Shown here one piece after another: positions 1 to 7,538 of a stretch of 38,645 nt of DNA. This DNA comes from Nostocales cyanobacterium (GTDB lineage: Bacteria > Cyanobacteriota > Cyanobacteriia > Cyanobacteriales > Nostocaceae), in NCBI GenBank assembly GCA_004292695.1, contig RDXV01000030.1:1-38645 (forward strand), in the 5' to 3' direction. Position 1 is the first letter of the stretch. Every line of letters begins with the position of its first letter. Position numbers and translations under genes: made by a program. The notes under the pieces are model-generated. The model was not told the DNA's origin. It was given only the letters and a program-made list of their open reading frames with translations, and made no database searches.

Positions 1-133
1 AACCCAGATAAATTCAAGGGTAGAAGGTGAAAAATCAGAAAATAGGTGCAAGATATTTGCGGGGGATAGTCCCAAAAGCGTGCATTTTGGGTTGAAGAAG
101 TCACAAAATTGCGGAATGACGAATAGCTGAAAC

Positions 134-168
134 TATTCCCTATTCCCTATTCCCTATTCCCTGTTCCC
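134..168. repeat. Heptanucleotide tandem repeat (TATTCCC)
   Basis: Four perfect copies of TATTCCC (134-161) are followed by one TGTTCCC variant (162-168). On the minus strand this reads GGGAATA, the same unit seen near 3645, 11452, 15478, 31190, 33370 and 38355. It is a short tandemly repeated repetitive (STRR) sequence typical of heterocystous cyanobacteria. The five G-tracts on the minus strand could in principle form a G-quadruplex. Confidence 0.9.
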
Positions 169-207
169 TGTCTCCACGAAACGACTTTTTCAGCAACCCC
201 TATTTAG
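169..207 (-). repeat. Dispersed repeat with GGGGTTGCTGA core, copy 1
   Basis: Read on the minus strand this begins CTAAATAGGGGTTGCTGA, continues with AAAAGTC plus a 13-base variable block, and runs into the heptamer array at 134-168. A second copy with the same order of parts lies at 38318-38375 in the opposite orientation. No coding capacity is evident, so it is likely a dispersed non-coding element. The rest of 1-212 holds nothing else that can be supported. Confidence 0.7.
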
Positions 208-212
208 ATGAT

Positions 213-449
213 TTACTCATTACTTTTTTGGTCTAAAATACCGCTTTCAATCATTAACTTTGGCCAGATTAATAAAAAGAAACCCATCCAAGTTAAAACA
301 GGAATAGCCACAATAATTGTTAACCAAGAAATTTTAAAGAAATTAAATATTAACCAACTACCAAAAATTAACGTTACACCTGTGAGCATAATTGACCAAG
401 GTTGACACCACCAAGGTTTATAATTCCAAGGATTAATATTTTTTGTCAT
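213..449 (-). CDS. Small two-helix membrane protein, conserved cyanobacterial type (DUF6737-like)
   Basis: A 78-residue protein. After the tryptophan-rich start NPWNYKPWWCQPW come two hydrophobic stretches, about residues 18-37 and 42-63, so it should span the membrane twice. The short charged tail carries no motif. The NPWxYKPWWCQPW start followed by two helices resembles a small uncharacterised family found in cyanobacteria, recalled as DUF6737; that assignment is from memory. The start ATG at 447-449 fits the family-like opening MTKNINPW. It is divergent from the oxidoreductase gene at 543, with 93 bp between the two start codons. Function unknown. Confidence 0.7.
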   Translation of the reverse strand: MTKNINPWNYKPWWCQPWSIMLTGVTLIFGSWLIFNFFKISWLTIIVAIPVLTWMGFFLLIWPKLMIESGILDQKSNE

Positions 450-542
450 ATTTCTGAAATTTTGATTGAGAAAATCTATTAAACATTATCAATTTTTAGT
501 AGAATATTATTAGTAATTTTCACAAAAATTAAAATATACATC

Positions 543-1619
543 ATGGTTGGAATAGCAATTGTTGGAACTGGGTTTGGTCAGAAAGTACATATTCCCGCAT
601 TTCAAGCACATCATAAAACAGAAGTAAAAGCAATTTATCATCGAGATATTAACAAAGCGAAAACCATTGCTGAAAATAATAATATTCCGCATTTTAGTGA
701 TAAATTCACAGAAATTATCAACTTACCAGAAGTAGACGCTGTAAGTATTTCCACACCGCCATTTTTACATTATCAAATGGGTAAAGAAGTATTAGAAGCT
801 GGGAAACATCTTTTATTAGAAAAACCTGTGACATTAAATGTTAAAGAAGCACAGGAATTATATGACTTAGCAAAGTCAAAGAATTTAATTGCTACCGTAG
901 ATTTTGAATTTAGATTTATTCCCGCATGGCAATATTTTCATCAGTTGTTAAATACAGATTATGTAGGGAATATTCGGTTAATAAAAATTGATTGGTTAGG
1001 TTCTTCCCGTGCTGATACATCTCGTCCTTATAATTGGTATTCTCGTAAAGATCAAGGTGGTGGTGTATTAGGTTCTTTAGGTTCTCATGCTTTTGATTAT
1101 ATTCACTGGTTATTTGGTCCAGTGAGTAAATTAAATGCTTATTTCAATACAGCAATTTCTCAAAGAATTGATCCTGAAACTGGAGAATTAAAAGTAGTAA
1201 ATACAGATGATAACTGTTTAATTTCTTTAGAATTAGCAAATGGTACACCTTGTCAACTTGCTATTAGTGCAGTGGTTCACGCACCTAGAACCCATTGGAT
1301 AGAAGTTTATGGAGATAAAGGAACATTGATTTTAGGAAGTGAAGAACAGAAAGATTATATTCACGGGTTTAAAATTTGGGGTTCTCAAATTGGGGGAAAT
1401 TTAACAGAAATGGAAATTCCTAAACAATTATTATTTCCTCAACATTATAATGATGGGCGAATTTGTGCATTTTTAAGAGTCGTGGATCAATGGGTGACAG
1501 GAATTGAAACAAAACAGGAAATTACACCTTCTTTAAAAGAGGGTATTTATTCACAATTATTAATGGATTTATGTCATCAATCAAATGATTCAAGAATGTG
1601 GGTAAACGTACCTGAATAA
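543..1619 (+). CDS. Gfo/Idh/MocA-family NAD(P)-dependent oxidoreductase
   Basis: A 358-residue protein of ordinary length for the family. An N-terminal Rossmann fold has the dinucleotide-binding GTGFG at residues 8-12. The family lysine is in the EKP motif at 93-95. The C-terminal substrate domain carries GSLGSHAFDYIH (177-188), the usual place of the catalytic Asp/His residues. Members oxidise or reduce sugars, inositols or related polyols, or act as dehydratase-like enzymes; the substrate cannot be told from sequence. No strong ribosome-binding site precedes the ATG. The gene is followed by an inverted repeat (1623-1666) rather than an obvious terminator, so co-transcription with the Uma2 gene is possible. 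Confidence 0.9.
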   Translation: MVGIAIVGTGFGQKVHIPAFQAHHKTEVKAIYHRDINKAKTIAENNNIPHFSDKFTEIINLPEVDAVSISTPPFLHYQMGKEVLEAGKHLLLEKPVTLNVKEAQELYDLAKSKNLIATVDFEFRFIPAWQYFHQLLNTDYVGNIRLIKIDWLGSSRADTSRPYNWYSRKDQGGGVLGSLGSHAFDYIHWLFGPVSKLNAYFNTAISQRIDPETGELKVVNTDDNCLISLELANGTPCQLAISAVVHAPRTHWIEVYGDKGTLILGSEEQKDYIHGFKIWGSQIGGNLTEMEIPKQLLFPQHYNDGRICAFLRVVDQWVTGIETKQEITPSLKEGIYSQLLMDLCHQSNDSRMWVNVPE

Positions 1620-1622
1620 TCT

Positions 1623-1666
1623 TAGTGAGGACTTTAGTCCGCAAATGAGGAATAAATTCCTCACTA
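1623..1666. repeat. Inverted repeat, 9-bp perfect arms
   Basis: TAGTGAGGA at 1623-1631 pairs with TCCTCACTA at 1658-1666 around a 26-base loop. There is no following T-run, so it is a poor Rho-independent terminator. The sequence resembles the small non-coding inverted repeats scattered in Nostocales genomes. It overlaps a possible upstream in-frame start of the next gene, which argues for the later start. Confidence 0.7.
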
Positions 1667-1722
1667 CGAAGAGATTAAATTCAGATGATAGAATAAGAAT
1701 AAATCAACCAAAGGTAATTTTT

Positions 1723-2514
1723 ATGGCAACCCTACTCAGTGAAAGTAAATCACAGACGGGAATGGTTATTTCTTGGGAAGCCTTACCCGATGATTTTGAA
1801 TTAGAGGATGAACCAGTGGATAATACGGGACAACCACTTTTAGCAGGGGCTTTGTGTGAAAGTTTAGAAATTAGTGGTTTTATTCAACCACAGATGTTAA
1901 TTGCTGTGAATTTTGGATTATGTGCCACATTAAATGACCAATTTATTGCTAAAGCCCCAGATTGGTTATATATACCTTCAGTTAAGGAAATATTACCAGG
2001 AAGGAAAAGCTATACACCCCATTTAGAGGGGGATGTACCGGCTGTAGTCATGGAATTTTTATCAGATAAAGATGGTGGAGAATATTCATTTAAACGTACA
2101 TATCCGCCGGGAAAATGGTTTTTTTATGAACAGATTTTGCAAGTTCCTATTTATATCATTTTTGATCCCGAAGGTGGTTTATTAGAATATTATCAACTGG
2201 AAAATGGACGTTATGAATTAAAACAACCAGACGAAAATGGTCGTCATTGGATTGAGTCAATGGGGCTATTTTTAGGAACTTGGCAAGGTGCAAAAGAAGG
2301 TCGTACTGGTTATTGGTTGCGCTGGTGGGATCAATCAGGAAATCTGTTACCTTGGGCGGTAGAAATGATTGAACAGGAACGTCAACGGGCGGAACAGGAA
2401 CGCCAAAGGGCGGAACAAGAATCTCAACGTGCAGAACAAGAACGCCAGGAAAAAGAAAGGTTAATGGCTTATTTGCGATCGCAAGGAATTGATCCTAATA
2501 ATTTACCTCAATAA
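1723..2514 (+). CDS. Uma2-family (DUF820) putative restriction-endonuclease-fold protein
   Basis: A 263-residue protein from the ATG at 1723. An in-frame ATG at 1645 was not chosen because it lies inside the inverted repeat and adds 26 residues of repeat-derived sequence. The central part (about 75-160) has the Uma2 layout: APDWLYIPS, a hydrophobic strand ending in MEFLS (110-114), then a tyrosine-rich segment and YIIFDPEGG. Family members have a PD-(D/E)XK nuclease-like fold, are very numerous in cyanobacteria and have no settled function. The C-terminal 47 residues form a coiled coil built from the heptad EQERQRA (217-244, four copies, the last degenerate), then an LRSQGIDPNNLP ending common to this family. 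Confidence 0.85.
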   Translation: MATLLSESKSQTGMVISWEALPDDFELEDEPVDNTGQPLLAGALCESLEISGFIQPQMLIAVNFGLCATLNDQFIAKAPDWLYIPSVKEILPGRKSYTPHLEGDVPAVVMEFLSDKDGGEYSFKRTYPPGKWFFYEQILQVPIYIIFDPEGGLLEYYQLENGRYELKQPDENGRHWIESMGLFLGTWQGAKEGRTGYWLRWWDQSGNLLPWAVEMIEQERQRAEQERQRAEQESQRAEQERQEKERLMAYLRSQGIDPNNLPQ

Positions 2515-2528
2515 ATTATCTGAAAAAT

Positions 2529-2611
2529 GTAGGTTGGGTTGACGAAAGGAAACCCAACATTTATTAACTTTTTTATGATGTTGGGTTGTGCTATCGCTTA
2601 ACCCAACCTAC
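2529..2611. repeat. MITE-like inverted repeat (GTAGGTTGGGTT ends)
   Basis: GTAGGTTGGGTT at 2529-2540 is perfectly complementary to AACCCAACCTAC at 2600-2611. Inside are further TTGGGTT/AACCCAAC pairs, so the 83-bp unit can fold into a long imperfect hairpin. It sits between two convergent genes and has no coding capacity. Partial matches (AAGGTTGGGTTG) occur at the extreme right end of the window. It may serve as a bidirectional terminator for the Uma2 gene and the phosphorylase gene. Confidence 0.75.
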
Positions 2612-2633
2612 GAAAAATAAAAATATCAACAAA

Positions 2634-3404
2634 CTATAAATTTGTAGCCACATTAATAGCAATTAAAATTGCATTATTAACAGCCATATCTTTGCTATTT
2701 AAAATGACATTTTCTGAAATATTACGTTGAGCAACTACACCACAAACAACAGCAGCAGCAAAACCATAAACACTTGCCATTTTCAAAAGTGTACCAGCTT
2801 CCATTTCATAATTTAGGATATTTAACTTCCGATATTCTTCCGTAATTCCTATTAATTTTTGCATTAAATTAGGATTAGCAGAATCAGTTCTTTCTTGACC
2901 TTCATAAAAAGTATCAACAGAAGCAGTAATACCCAAATAATGCTCTATATTTAATTCCTTTGCAGCATTAACCAAAGCAACAGTTAAAAAAGGATCTGCA
3001 ACTGCGGGATATTCAACAGGTGCGATATCATTTGCAGCACCTTGACGACACAAAGCACCACTACTAATAACAATACTACCCACAGGAATATGAGGTTGAA
3101 TTGAACCACAAGTACCAATGCGAATAATTTTTTTAACTCCTAATTGCACCAACTCATTAACAACAATACTTAAAGAAGGCGCACCCATACCGCTAGTAGC
3201 AGATAAAATCGGTTTACCATTGGGTAAATAACCCAAATAACTATGTAAACCACGATTTTCTGACAATGTTTTTACATTGTTTAAATAATTATGAGCAATA
3301 AAACTTGCACGTTGGGGATCACCTGATAATAGAGCAATAGTTGGAGGTAAAAAACCCAAATCTTCCTGACTAAAATCAAGATGATATAAATATTTATTAG
3401 TCAT
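2634..3404 (-). CDS. Nucleoside phosphorylase, uridine-phosphorylase type
   Basis: A 256-residue protein of the NP-I family. It matches the layout of E. coli uridine phosphorylase: GDPQR at 28-32 (phosphate-binding Arg), RIGTCGS at 95-101 (second phosphate-binding Arg and ribose-contacting Thr), FYEGQER at 166-172 (the Gln/Arg pair that reads the uracil base) and NYEMEAGTL at 198-206 (ribose-binding Met/Glu). It should cleave uridine or a related nucleoside with phosphate to base plus ribose-1-phosphate in the cytoplasm. The Gln/Arg pair favours a pyrimidine substrate over a purine. The gene is convergent with the Uma2 gene across the 2529-2611 inverted repeat. The Udp-type call is good at family level, and the exact substrate is an inference. 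Confidence 0.88.
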   Translation of the reverse strand: MTNKYLYHLDFSQEDLGFLPPTIALLSGDPQRASFIAHNYLNNVKTLSENRGLHSYLGYLPNGKPILSATSGMGAPSLSIVVNELVQLGVKKIIRIGTCGSIQPHIPVGSIVISSGALCRQGAANDIAPVEYPAVADPFLTVALVNAAKELNIEHYLGITASVDTFYEGQERTDSANPNLMQKLIGITEEYRKLNILNYEMEAGTLLKMASVYGFAAAVVCGVVAQRNISENVILNSKDMAVNNAILIAINVATNL

Positions 3405-3705
3405 AAAAACTCACATAAAATCTACACAAACTTATACTAAACTTACCTTTTTCCACCCCTGCGCCTCGTTTCTAAGCCAAAATATCATAACACAATTACA
3501 GTATCTCTTCCTAGTTCCAACTTAAATTTTGCAGTAATTGATTTTTAGACGAAAAAACACGCCCAAAAAATCAAATCTGGTGCATATCGAGGAGGTGCAG
3601 AATATCCTGCTAATCTAAAAATAAGGGTATATTATTAATTAAAGGGAATAGGGAATAGTTATAAATAAATATAATATTCTGACTCCTGACTCCTGACTCC
3701 TCAAA
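3405..3705. other. Intergenic region with two short tandem arrays
   Basis: This 301-bp gap separates two minus-strand genes. It holds two partial AATAGGG heptamers (about 3645-3659) and three tandem GACTCCT units at 3681-3701, directly next to the stop codon of the ATPase gene. The middle (about 3567-3635) contains a short open stretch on the plus strand with no start codon or recognisable similarity. No promoter or terminator could be assigned with confidence. Confidence 0.6.
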
Positions 3706-5238
3706 TTATTGCATTCTATCAATTGTCCGATATTGAATTGCTTCTGCTACGTGTTGAGGTTTTAAATTTTCATCTGCTGCTAAATCTGCAATTGTGCGTG
3801 ATACTTTAAGAATGCGATCACTTGCTCTTGCAGATAACCCTAATTTCCTAATTGCTGCTTCTAATAAATTTTTACTTGCATCATCTAATTTACACCAAGT
3901 TTGTAAATGACGACTTTGCATTTGTGCATTACATTTAACATTACTTTCTGATTGAAAACGATTAGTAGCAATATCTCGCGCTTTCTGCACTCTTTCCCTC
4001 ACAGATTTTGATGATTCTCCCGTCGTCACTTGGGTAATTTCCTCTGGTTTTAACCTATTTACTGCAACTTGTAAATCAATTCTATCCATCAATGGACCTG
4101 ATAATTTCGCCCAATACTGCTCCCTTTGTCTAGGTGAACAAGTACACCCTTGAATTGTGTCACCATAATAACCACAAGGACAGGGATTTGTAGAAGCTAC
4201 TAAGGTAAATTGTGCAGGAAAAGAAACAGATTGACGAGTACGAGAAATTGTCACATATCCATCTTCTAAAGGTTGTCTTAAAAATTCTAAAACATCGCGT
4301 TTAAATTCCGTTAATTCATCTAAAAAAAGTATACCCCGATGGGATAAAGAAATTTCACCAGGACGGGGAAAACTCCCCCCACCAACTAAAGATGGACCAG
4401 ATGCGGAATGATGGGGACTGCGGAAAGGTCTTTCTCTGACTAATGAACCGCGATTTTTTAACAAACCTGCTACAGAATGAATGCGAGTTACTTCTAAAGA
4501 TTCCGAAAATTCTAAAGGTGGTAAAATTCCTGGTAAACGTCTTGCTAACATAGTTTTACCACTTCCTGGAGGTCCAACAAAAATTAAATTATGTCCTCCT
4601 GCTGCGGCAATTTCTAAAGCGCGACGTGCATGAGATTGTCCTTTAACATCTTGTAAATCTGCTAAATTTGTAGATGTATTTATAAAATTTTCTCTGATAT
4701 TATTTAACTTGACTGGTTGATAGTTACTGGGATTATTCAATAAATTCACAACATCATGAATATTATTACAACTATAAACATTTAATCCTTCTACAACCGC
4801 AGCTTCTTGAGCATTATCAGCGGGAACAACTAAACCAGTAATTCCCATTTTTTGGGCAGTTGCAGCAATGGGTAAAACTCCAGAAACTGGACGTAAACTA
4901 CCATCTAAGGAAACTTCACCTAAAAATAAGAAGTCTCCTAATAAATTGGGGTTGACTTGTTCAGAAGCTGCTAAAATACCAATACTAATTGGTAAATCAA
5001 AAGCGGGACCTTCTTTCCTTAAATCTGCTGGTGTTAAGTTAATAACAATTTTGCGAAGGGGAAAACCAAAACCTGCATTTTTTAAGGTTGCTTTTACCCG
5101 TTCTTTTGATTCTTGAATTGCTGAATCTGGTAAACCTAAAATCACAATTCCCGGTAAACCACCAGAAACATCAACTTCTACACCAACTTTGATGGCATCA
5201 ATACCAACAATAGATGCACTCCAAACCCTAGCTAACAT
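3706..5238 (-). CDS. comM: YifB/ComM family Mg-chelatase-like AAA+ ATPase
   Basis: A 510-residue protein, the usual ComM/YifB length. An N-terminal Lon-protease-like domain (about 1-170) opens with MLARVWSASIVGIDA, typical of the family. The AAA+ domain follows, with Walker A GPPGSGKT at 222-229, Walker B ILFLDE at 303-308 and the sensor segment STNPCPCGYYG, whose CPC plus CTC cysteines recur in relatives. The C-terminal Mg-chelatase domain ends at RTIDRMQ. ComM is a hexameric helicase that promotes branch migration during natural transformation in gamma-proteobacteria; the cyanobacterial role is inferred from that. The start ATG at 5236-5238 is preceded by AT-rich DNA. It is divergent from the devB promoter region. 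Confidence 0.93.
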   Translation of the reverse strand: MLARVWSASIVGIDAIKVGVEVDVSGGLPGIVILGLPDSAIQESKERVKATLKNAGFGFPLRKIVINLTPADLRKEGPAFDLPISIGILAASEQVNPNLLGDFLFLGEVSLDGSLRPVSGVLPIAATAQKMGITGLVVPADNAQEAAVVEGLNVYSCNNIHDVVNLLNNPSNYQPVKLNNIRENFINTSTNLADLQDVKGQSHARRALEIAAAGGHNLIFVGPPGSGKTMLARRLPGILPPLEFSESLEVTRIHSVAGLLKNRGSLVRERPFRSPHHSASGPSLVGGGSFPRPGEISLSHRGILFLDELTEFKRDVLEFLRQPLEDGYVTISRTRQSVSFPAQFTLVASTNPCPCGYYGDTIQGCTCSPRQREQYWAKLSGPLMDRIDLQVAVNRLKPEEITQVTTGESSKSVRERVQKARDIATNRFQSESNVKCNAQMQSRHLQTWCKLDDASKNLLEAAIRKLGLSARASDRILKVSRTIADLAADENLKPQHVAEAIQYRTIDRMQ

Positions 5239-5438
5239 TTATTTTTACCATTTACTCTTTAATTTATTTACCAGATAATTGGGTAAATTTGCATGAGTGT
5301 AAACACTTAATAGGATTATCGGTAATTTATGAATTTGGGTTATATTACTAGGTTTAGTATCAATTATTTCTCAGAACTTAATTAAATAAATTTTTATCAT
5401 ATTTATTAGAGATAAAGTAAACTCTATTATTTCTATCT

Positions 5439-5480
5439 GTAAACTCAGTTACGTTTTCCCAGATGCGATAAATGTAGAAT
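5439..5480 (+). promoter_or_regulatory. Putative NtcA-activated promoter (GTAN8TAC-N22-TAN3T)
   Basis: GTA-N8-TAC (GTAAACTCAGTTAC) at 5439-5452 is a perfect match to the NtcA-binding consensus. Exactly 22 bases downstream is TAGAAT (5475-5480), which fits the TAN3T -10 box. This is the classical arrangement of NtcA class II promoters, with NtcA replacing the -35 box. Transcription would start near 5487 and run rightward into devB with a leader of about 550 bases. devBCA of Anabaena is known to be NtcA dependent and transcribed from a distal promoter, which supports the call. The site is a palindrome, but the spacing on the other strand is worse. Confidence 0.6.
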
Positions 5481-6036
5481 TAATTTAACTGAATTTTCAT
5501 GGAGTCTAAAATATTAGCAAAATAACTAAAACATCCAAAGATTTTAAGATAATGTCCATAATTTACTGATCAGATTGAATGTAGGTAAATAATTGGATAA
5601 TTAAGTGTATTTACAACGGTTGAGAAAGTATAAATTGGTTGTGAGGATATAAATTTATCAAATTGTCAAATTCTCACTAAAAACAGTTTTTAGAGGTCTT
5701 CTTGTTTACAGATATACAAAAAATAAGTTTATCCATCTGCCACTTTATCAAATACCATGACTTCTAAATTAAAACTGTTAACATTGTTGCCTAAATCTTG
5801 ATTTATGGCAGATGTAATTGAGAGTAAAGCAAAAACAATAAATCGAGAGATAAATATATAAAAGCTGCCATAGCAGTTGAAAATTTTAAAGATCAAGGAA
5901 CTACAATTGGTGAATTCAAAAGTGTGAATTCCCGAACTTTTTTGTGACTTAAAAATTTATGTTTTACCAAATCAACCAAGGTTAATTTGCTTTTTTACTT
6001 TCACAATTAACAAACTAGATAAAAGGGCAATGTACC
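5481..6036 (+). other. Long putative 5' leader of devB
   Basis: This 556-bp stretch has no supported gene. It contains a short hairpin (CTAAAAAC/GTTTTTAG, 5677-5693), a 9-bp perfect inverted repeat CATCTGCCA (5734-5742) / TGGCAGATG (5806-5814), and two TGAATTC direct repeats near 5920-5938. A weaker half-matching NtcA-like motif, GTAN8TAA, lies at 5814-5827 with an AT-rich TATATAAAA stretch about 30 bases downstream, so a second nearer promoter is possible. Whether the leader is transcribed or regulatory is inference. Confidence 0.5.
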
Positions 6037-7476
6037 ATGTCGAAGGTAACTGAGAAGCCAAAGTTAACAGAACAAGTGCTAGAAAACTCTAAAGTTTGGT
6101 TAAAAGTTGCCGTAGCTTTACCGGTGGCGATCGCCGCTGGTTTTCTAGCCACTGCTAAAATTGAACAATTAAAAAAACTCACTTCTTCCGTATCTGTAGC
6201 ACCTGTACCCAGTACAACTACTGCCATAGGTAGGTTAGAGCCGCGAGGAGAAGTAGTGAGAATTGCTGCACCCAACTCAGGATTATCCGCAGGATCACGG
6301 GTACAGCAACTTTTGGTGAGGGAAGGACAAAAGGTACAGCAAGGTCAAGTTATAGCGATTTTAGACAGTCGTGATAGTAATATGGCTGCTGTGGAAGAAG
6401 CAAAAGCGAGATTACAAGAATCCCGTGGTAATTTTATCCGCGTTAGGGCGGTTTCCCCCAGGGATATTCAAGCTCAACAAGCTGTAATTTCTCGTTTACA
6501 AGCTCAGTTATTAGGTGAGAGAGAATCTCAACAGGCTACAATATCTCGTATAGCTGCTGAATTAAGTGGTGAAAAAGTTGCCCAAACAGCAACCATTAGA
6601 AGATTAGAAGCTGAATTGAGCGGACAAAAAGATAGTTTAAGAGCGACAATTGACAGAATTAGAGCAGAACAGCGAGATGCGGAAGTTGACGCTGGGCGTT
6701 ATGATTTTTTATACCAAGAAGGGGCAATTTCTCAACAGGAAAGAGATAAAAGGCGTTTACGTGCTACTACTGCTACTCAACAAGTACGAGAAACTCAAGC
6801 CAGTTTACGACAAGCAATAGGAACATTACAACAACAAATTGCTGAAGCTAGGGCGACACAAATGAAAACCATTGCCACCTTAGAACAACAATTAATTGAA
6901 GCTACCGCCACCCGTGATAAAACTATAGCGACATTACAAAGACAAATTGATGAAGAAAGGGCAAGATTAAGTAGATTATTAGATGTTCGTCCTAGTGATA
7001 TTCAAGTTGCCCAAGCTCAAGTTAGTAATGCAATTGCTGTTGTCAGAAAAGCCCAAGCAGAACTGCAATTAAGTTATGTCAAAGCACCAACAGAAGGAGA
7101 AATTTTAAAAGTTCATACCAAATCTGGCGAAGTTATGAGTACCAACGGTATCGCCGAAATTGGACAAACAGATCAAATGTTTGTAATTGCAGAAATTCCT
7201 GAAGATAGTATTGGTAAAATTCGCCTTGGACAGAGTGCGACTATTACTAGCGATAACGGCGCATTTAGTGGTTCATTAACAGGAAATATCACAGAAATAG
7301 GGCGTAAAATCGGTAAAAAAGATGTCTTAAATACTGATCCCGCCGCTGATATTGATGCCAGAGTTGTAGAAGTGAAAATTGCTCTTTCGCCACAAGATAG
7401 TCAAAAAGTATCTGGTTTAACTAATGCTAAAGTTGTGGTGGAAATTAAAACAGACAATCAGAACAATACAAAATAA
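6037..7476 (+). CDS. devB: DevB-type membrane fusion (periplasmic adaptor) protein of ABC exporter
   Basis: A 479-residue HlyD-like adaptor that would link the DevC/DevA inner-membrane transporter to a TolC-like outer-membrane channel across the periplasm. It has one N-terminal membrane anchor (about 20-41), then a lipoyl/beta-barrel half starting at AIGRLEPRGEVVRI (63-76) and GQKVQQGQVIAILDS (97-111). A long coiled-coil hairpin spans about 144-315 with its tip near 226-240. The second lipoyl half contains APTEGEILKVHTKSGE (350-365). The hairpin is made of 18-residue repeats: four ascending (147-218) and three descending (259-312). In Anabaena, DevBCA exports glycolipids for the heterocyst envelope; that role is inferred here from family, NtcA-type promoter and gene order. 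Confidence 0.88.
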   Translation: MSKVTEKPKLTEQVLENSKVWLKVAVALPVAIAAGFLATAKIEQLKKLTSSVSVAPVPSTTTAIGRLEPRGEVVRIAAPNSGLSAGSRVQQLLVREGQKVQQGQVIAILDSRDSNMAAVEEAKARLQESRGNFIRVRAVSPRDIQAQQAVISRLQAQLLGERESQQATISRIAAELSGEKVAQTATIRRLEAELSGQKDSLRATIDRIRAEQRDAEVDAGRYDFLYQEGAISQQERDKRRLRATTATQQVRETQASLRQAIGTLQQQIAEARATQMKTIATLEQQLIEATATRDKTIATLQRQIDEERARLSRLLDVRPSDIQVAQAQVSNAIAVVRKAQAELQLSYVKAPTEGEILKVHTKSGEVMSTNGIAEIGQTDQMFVIAEIPEDSIGKIRLGQSATITSDNGAFSGSLTGNITEIGRKIGKKDVLNTDPAADIDARVVEVKIALSPQDSQKVSGLTNAKVVVEIKTDNQNNTK

Positions 7477-7538
7477 ATTAATAGTCATCAATCTCTTCAT
7501 TTAATCCCCATTTTCAAATATCAAACCCACACAATAAA

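Noticed and set aside
208-405. Open frame on the plus strand
   Set aside because: It lies antisense to the small membrane protein at 213-449, whose composition and family-like start are far more gene-like.
1623-1666. Terminator after the oxidoreductase gene
   Set aside because: The stem is fair but the loop is 26 bases long and no T-run follows.
1645-1722. N-terminal extension of the Uma2 protein from an earlier ATG
   Set aside because: The extra 26 residues are encoded by the inverted repeat at 1623-1666 and do not look like family sequence; the ATG at 1723 fits better.
3567-3638. Short coding-like stretch on the plus strand (SGAYRGGAEYPANL)
   Set aside because: It has no start codon and no recognised homologue and is only about 20 codons long; not enough to call a pseudogene.
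5411-5452. NtcA promoter reading leftward toward the ComM-like gene
   Set aside because: The site is palindromic, but the nearest -10-like box on that strand is 19 bases away and weak; the rightward spacing of 22 bases is canonical.
6015-6275. Antisense open frame over the start of devB
   Set aside because: It is a shadow frame inside a clear gene with no independent support.
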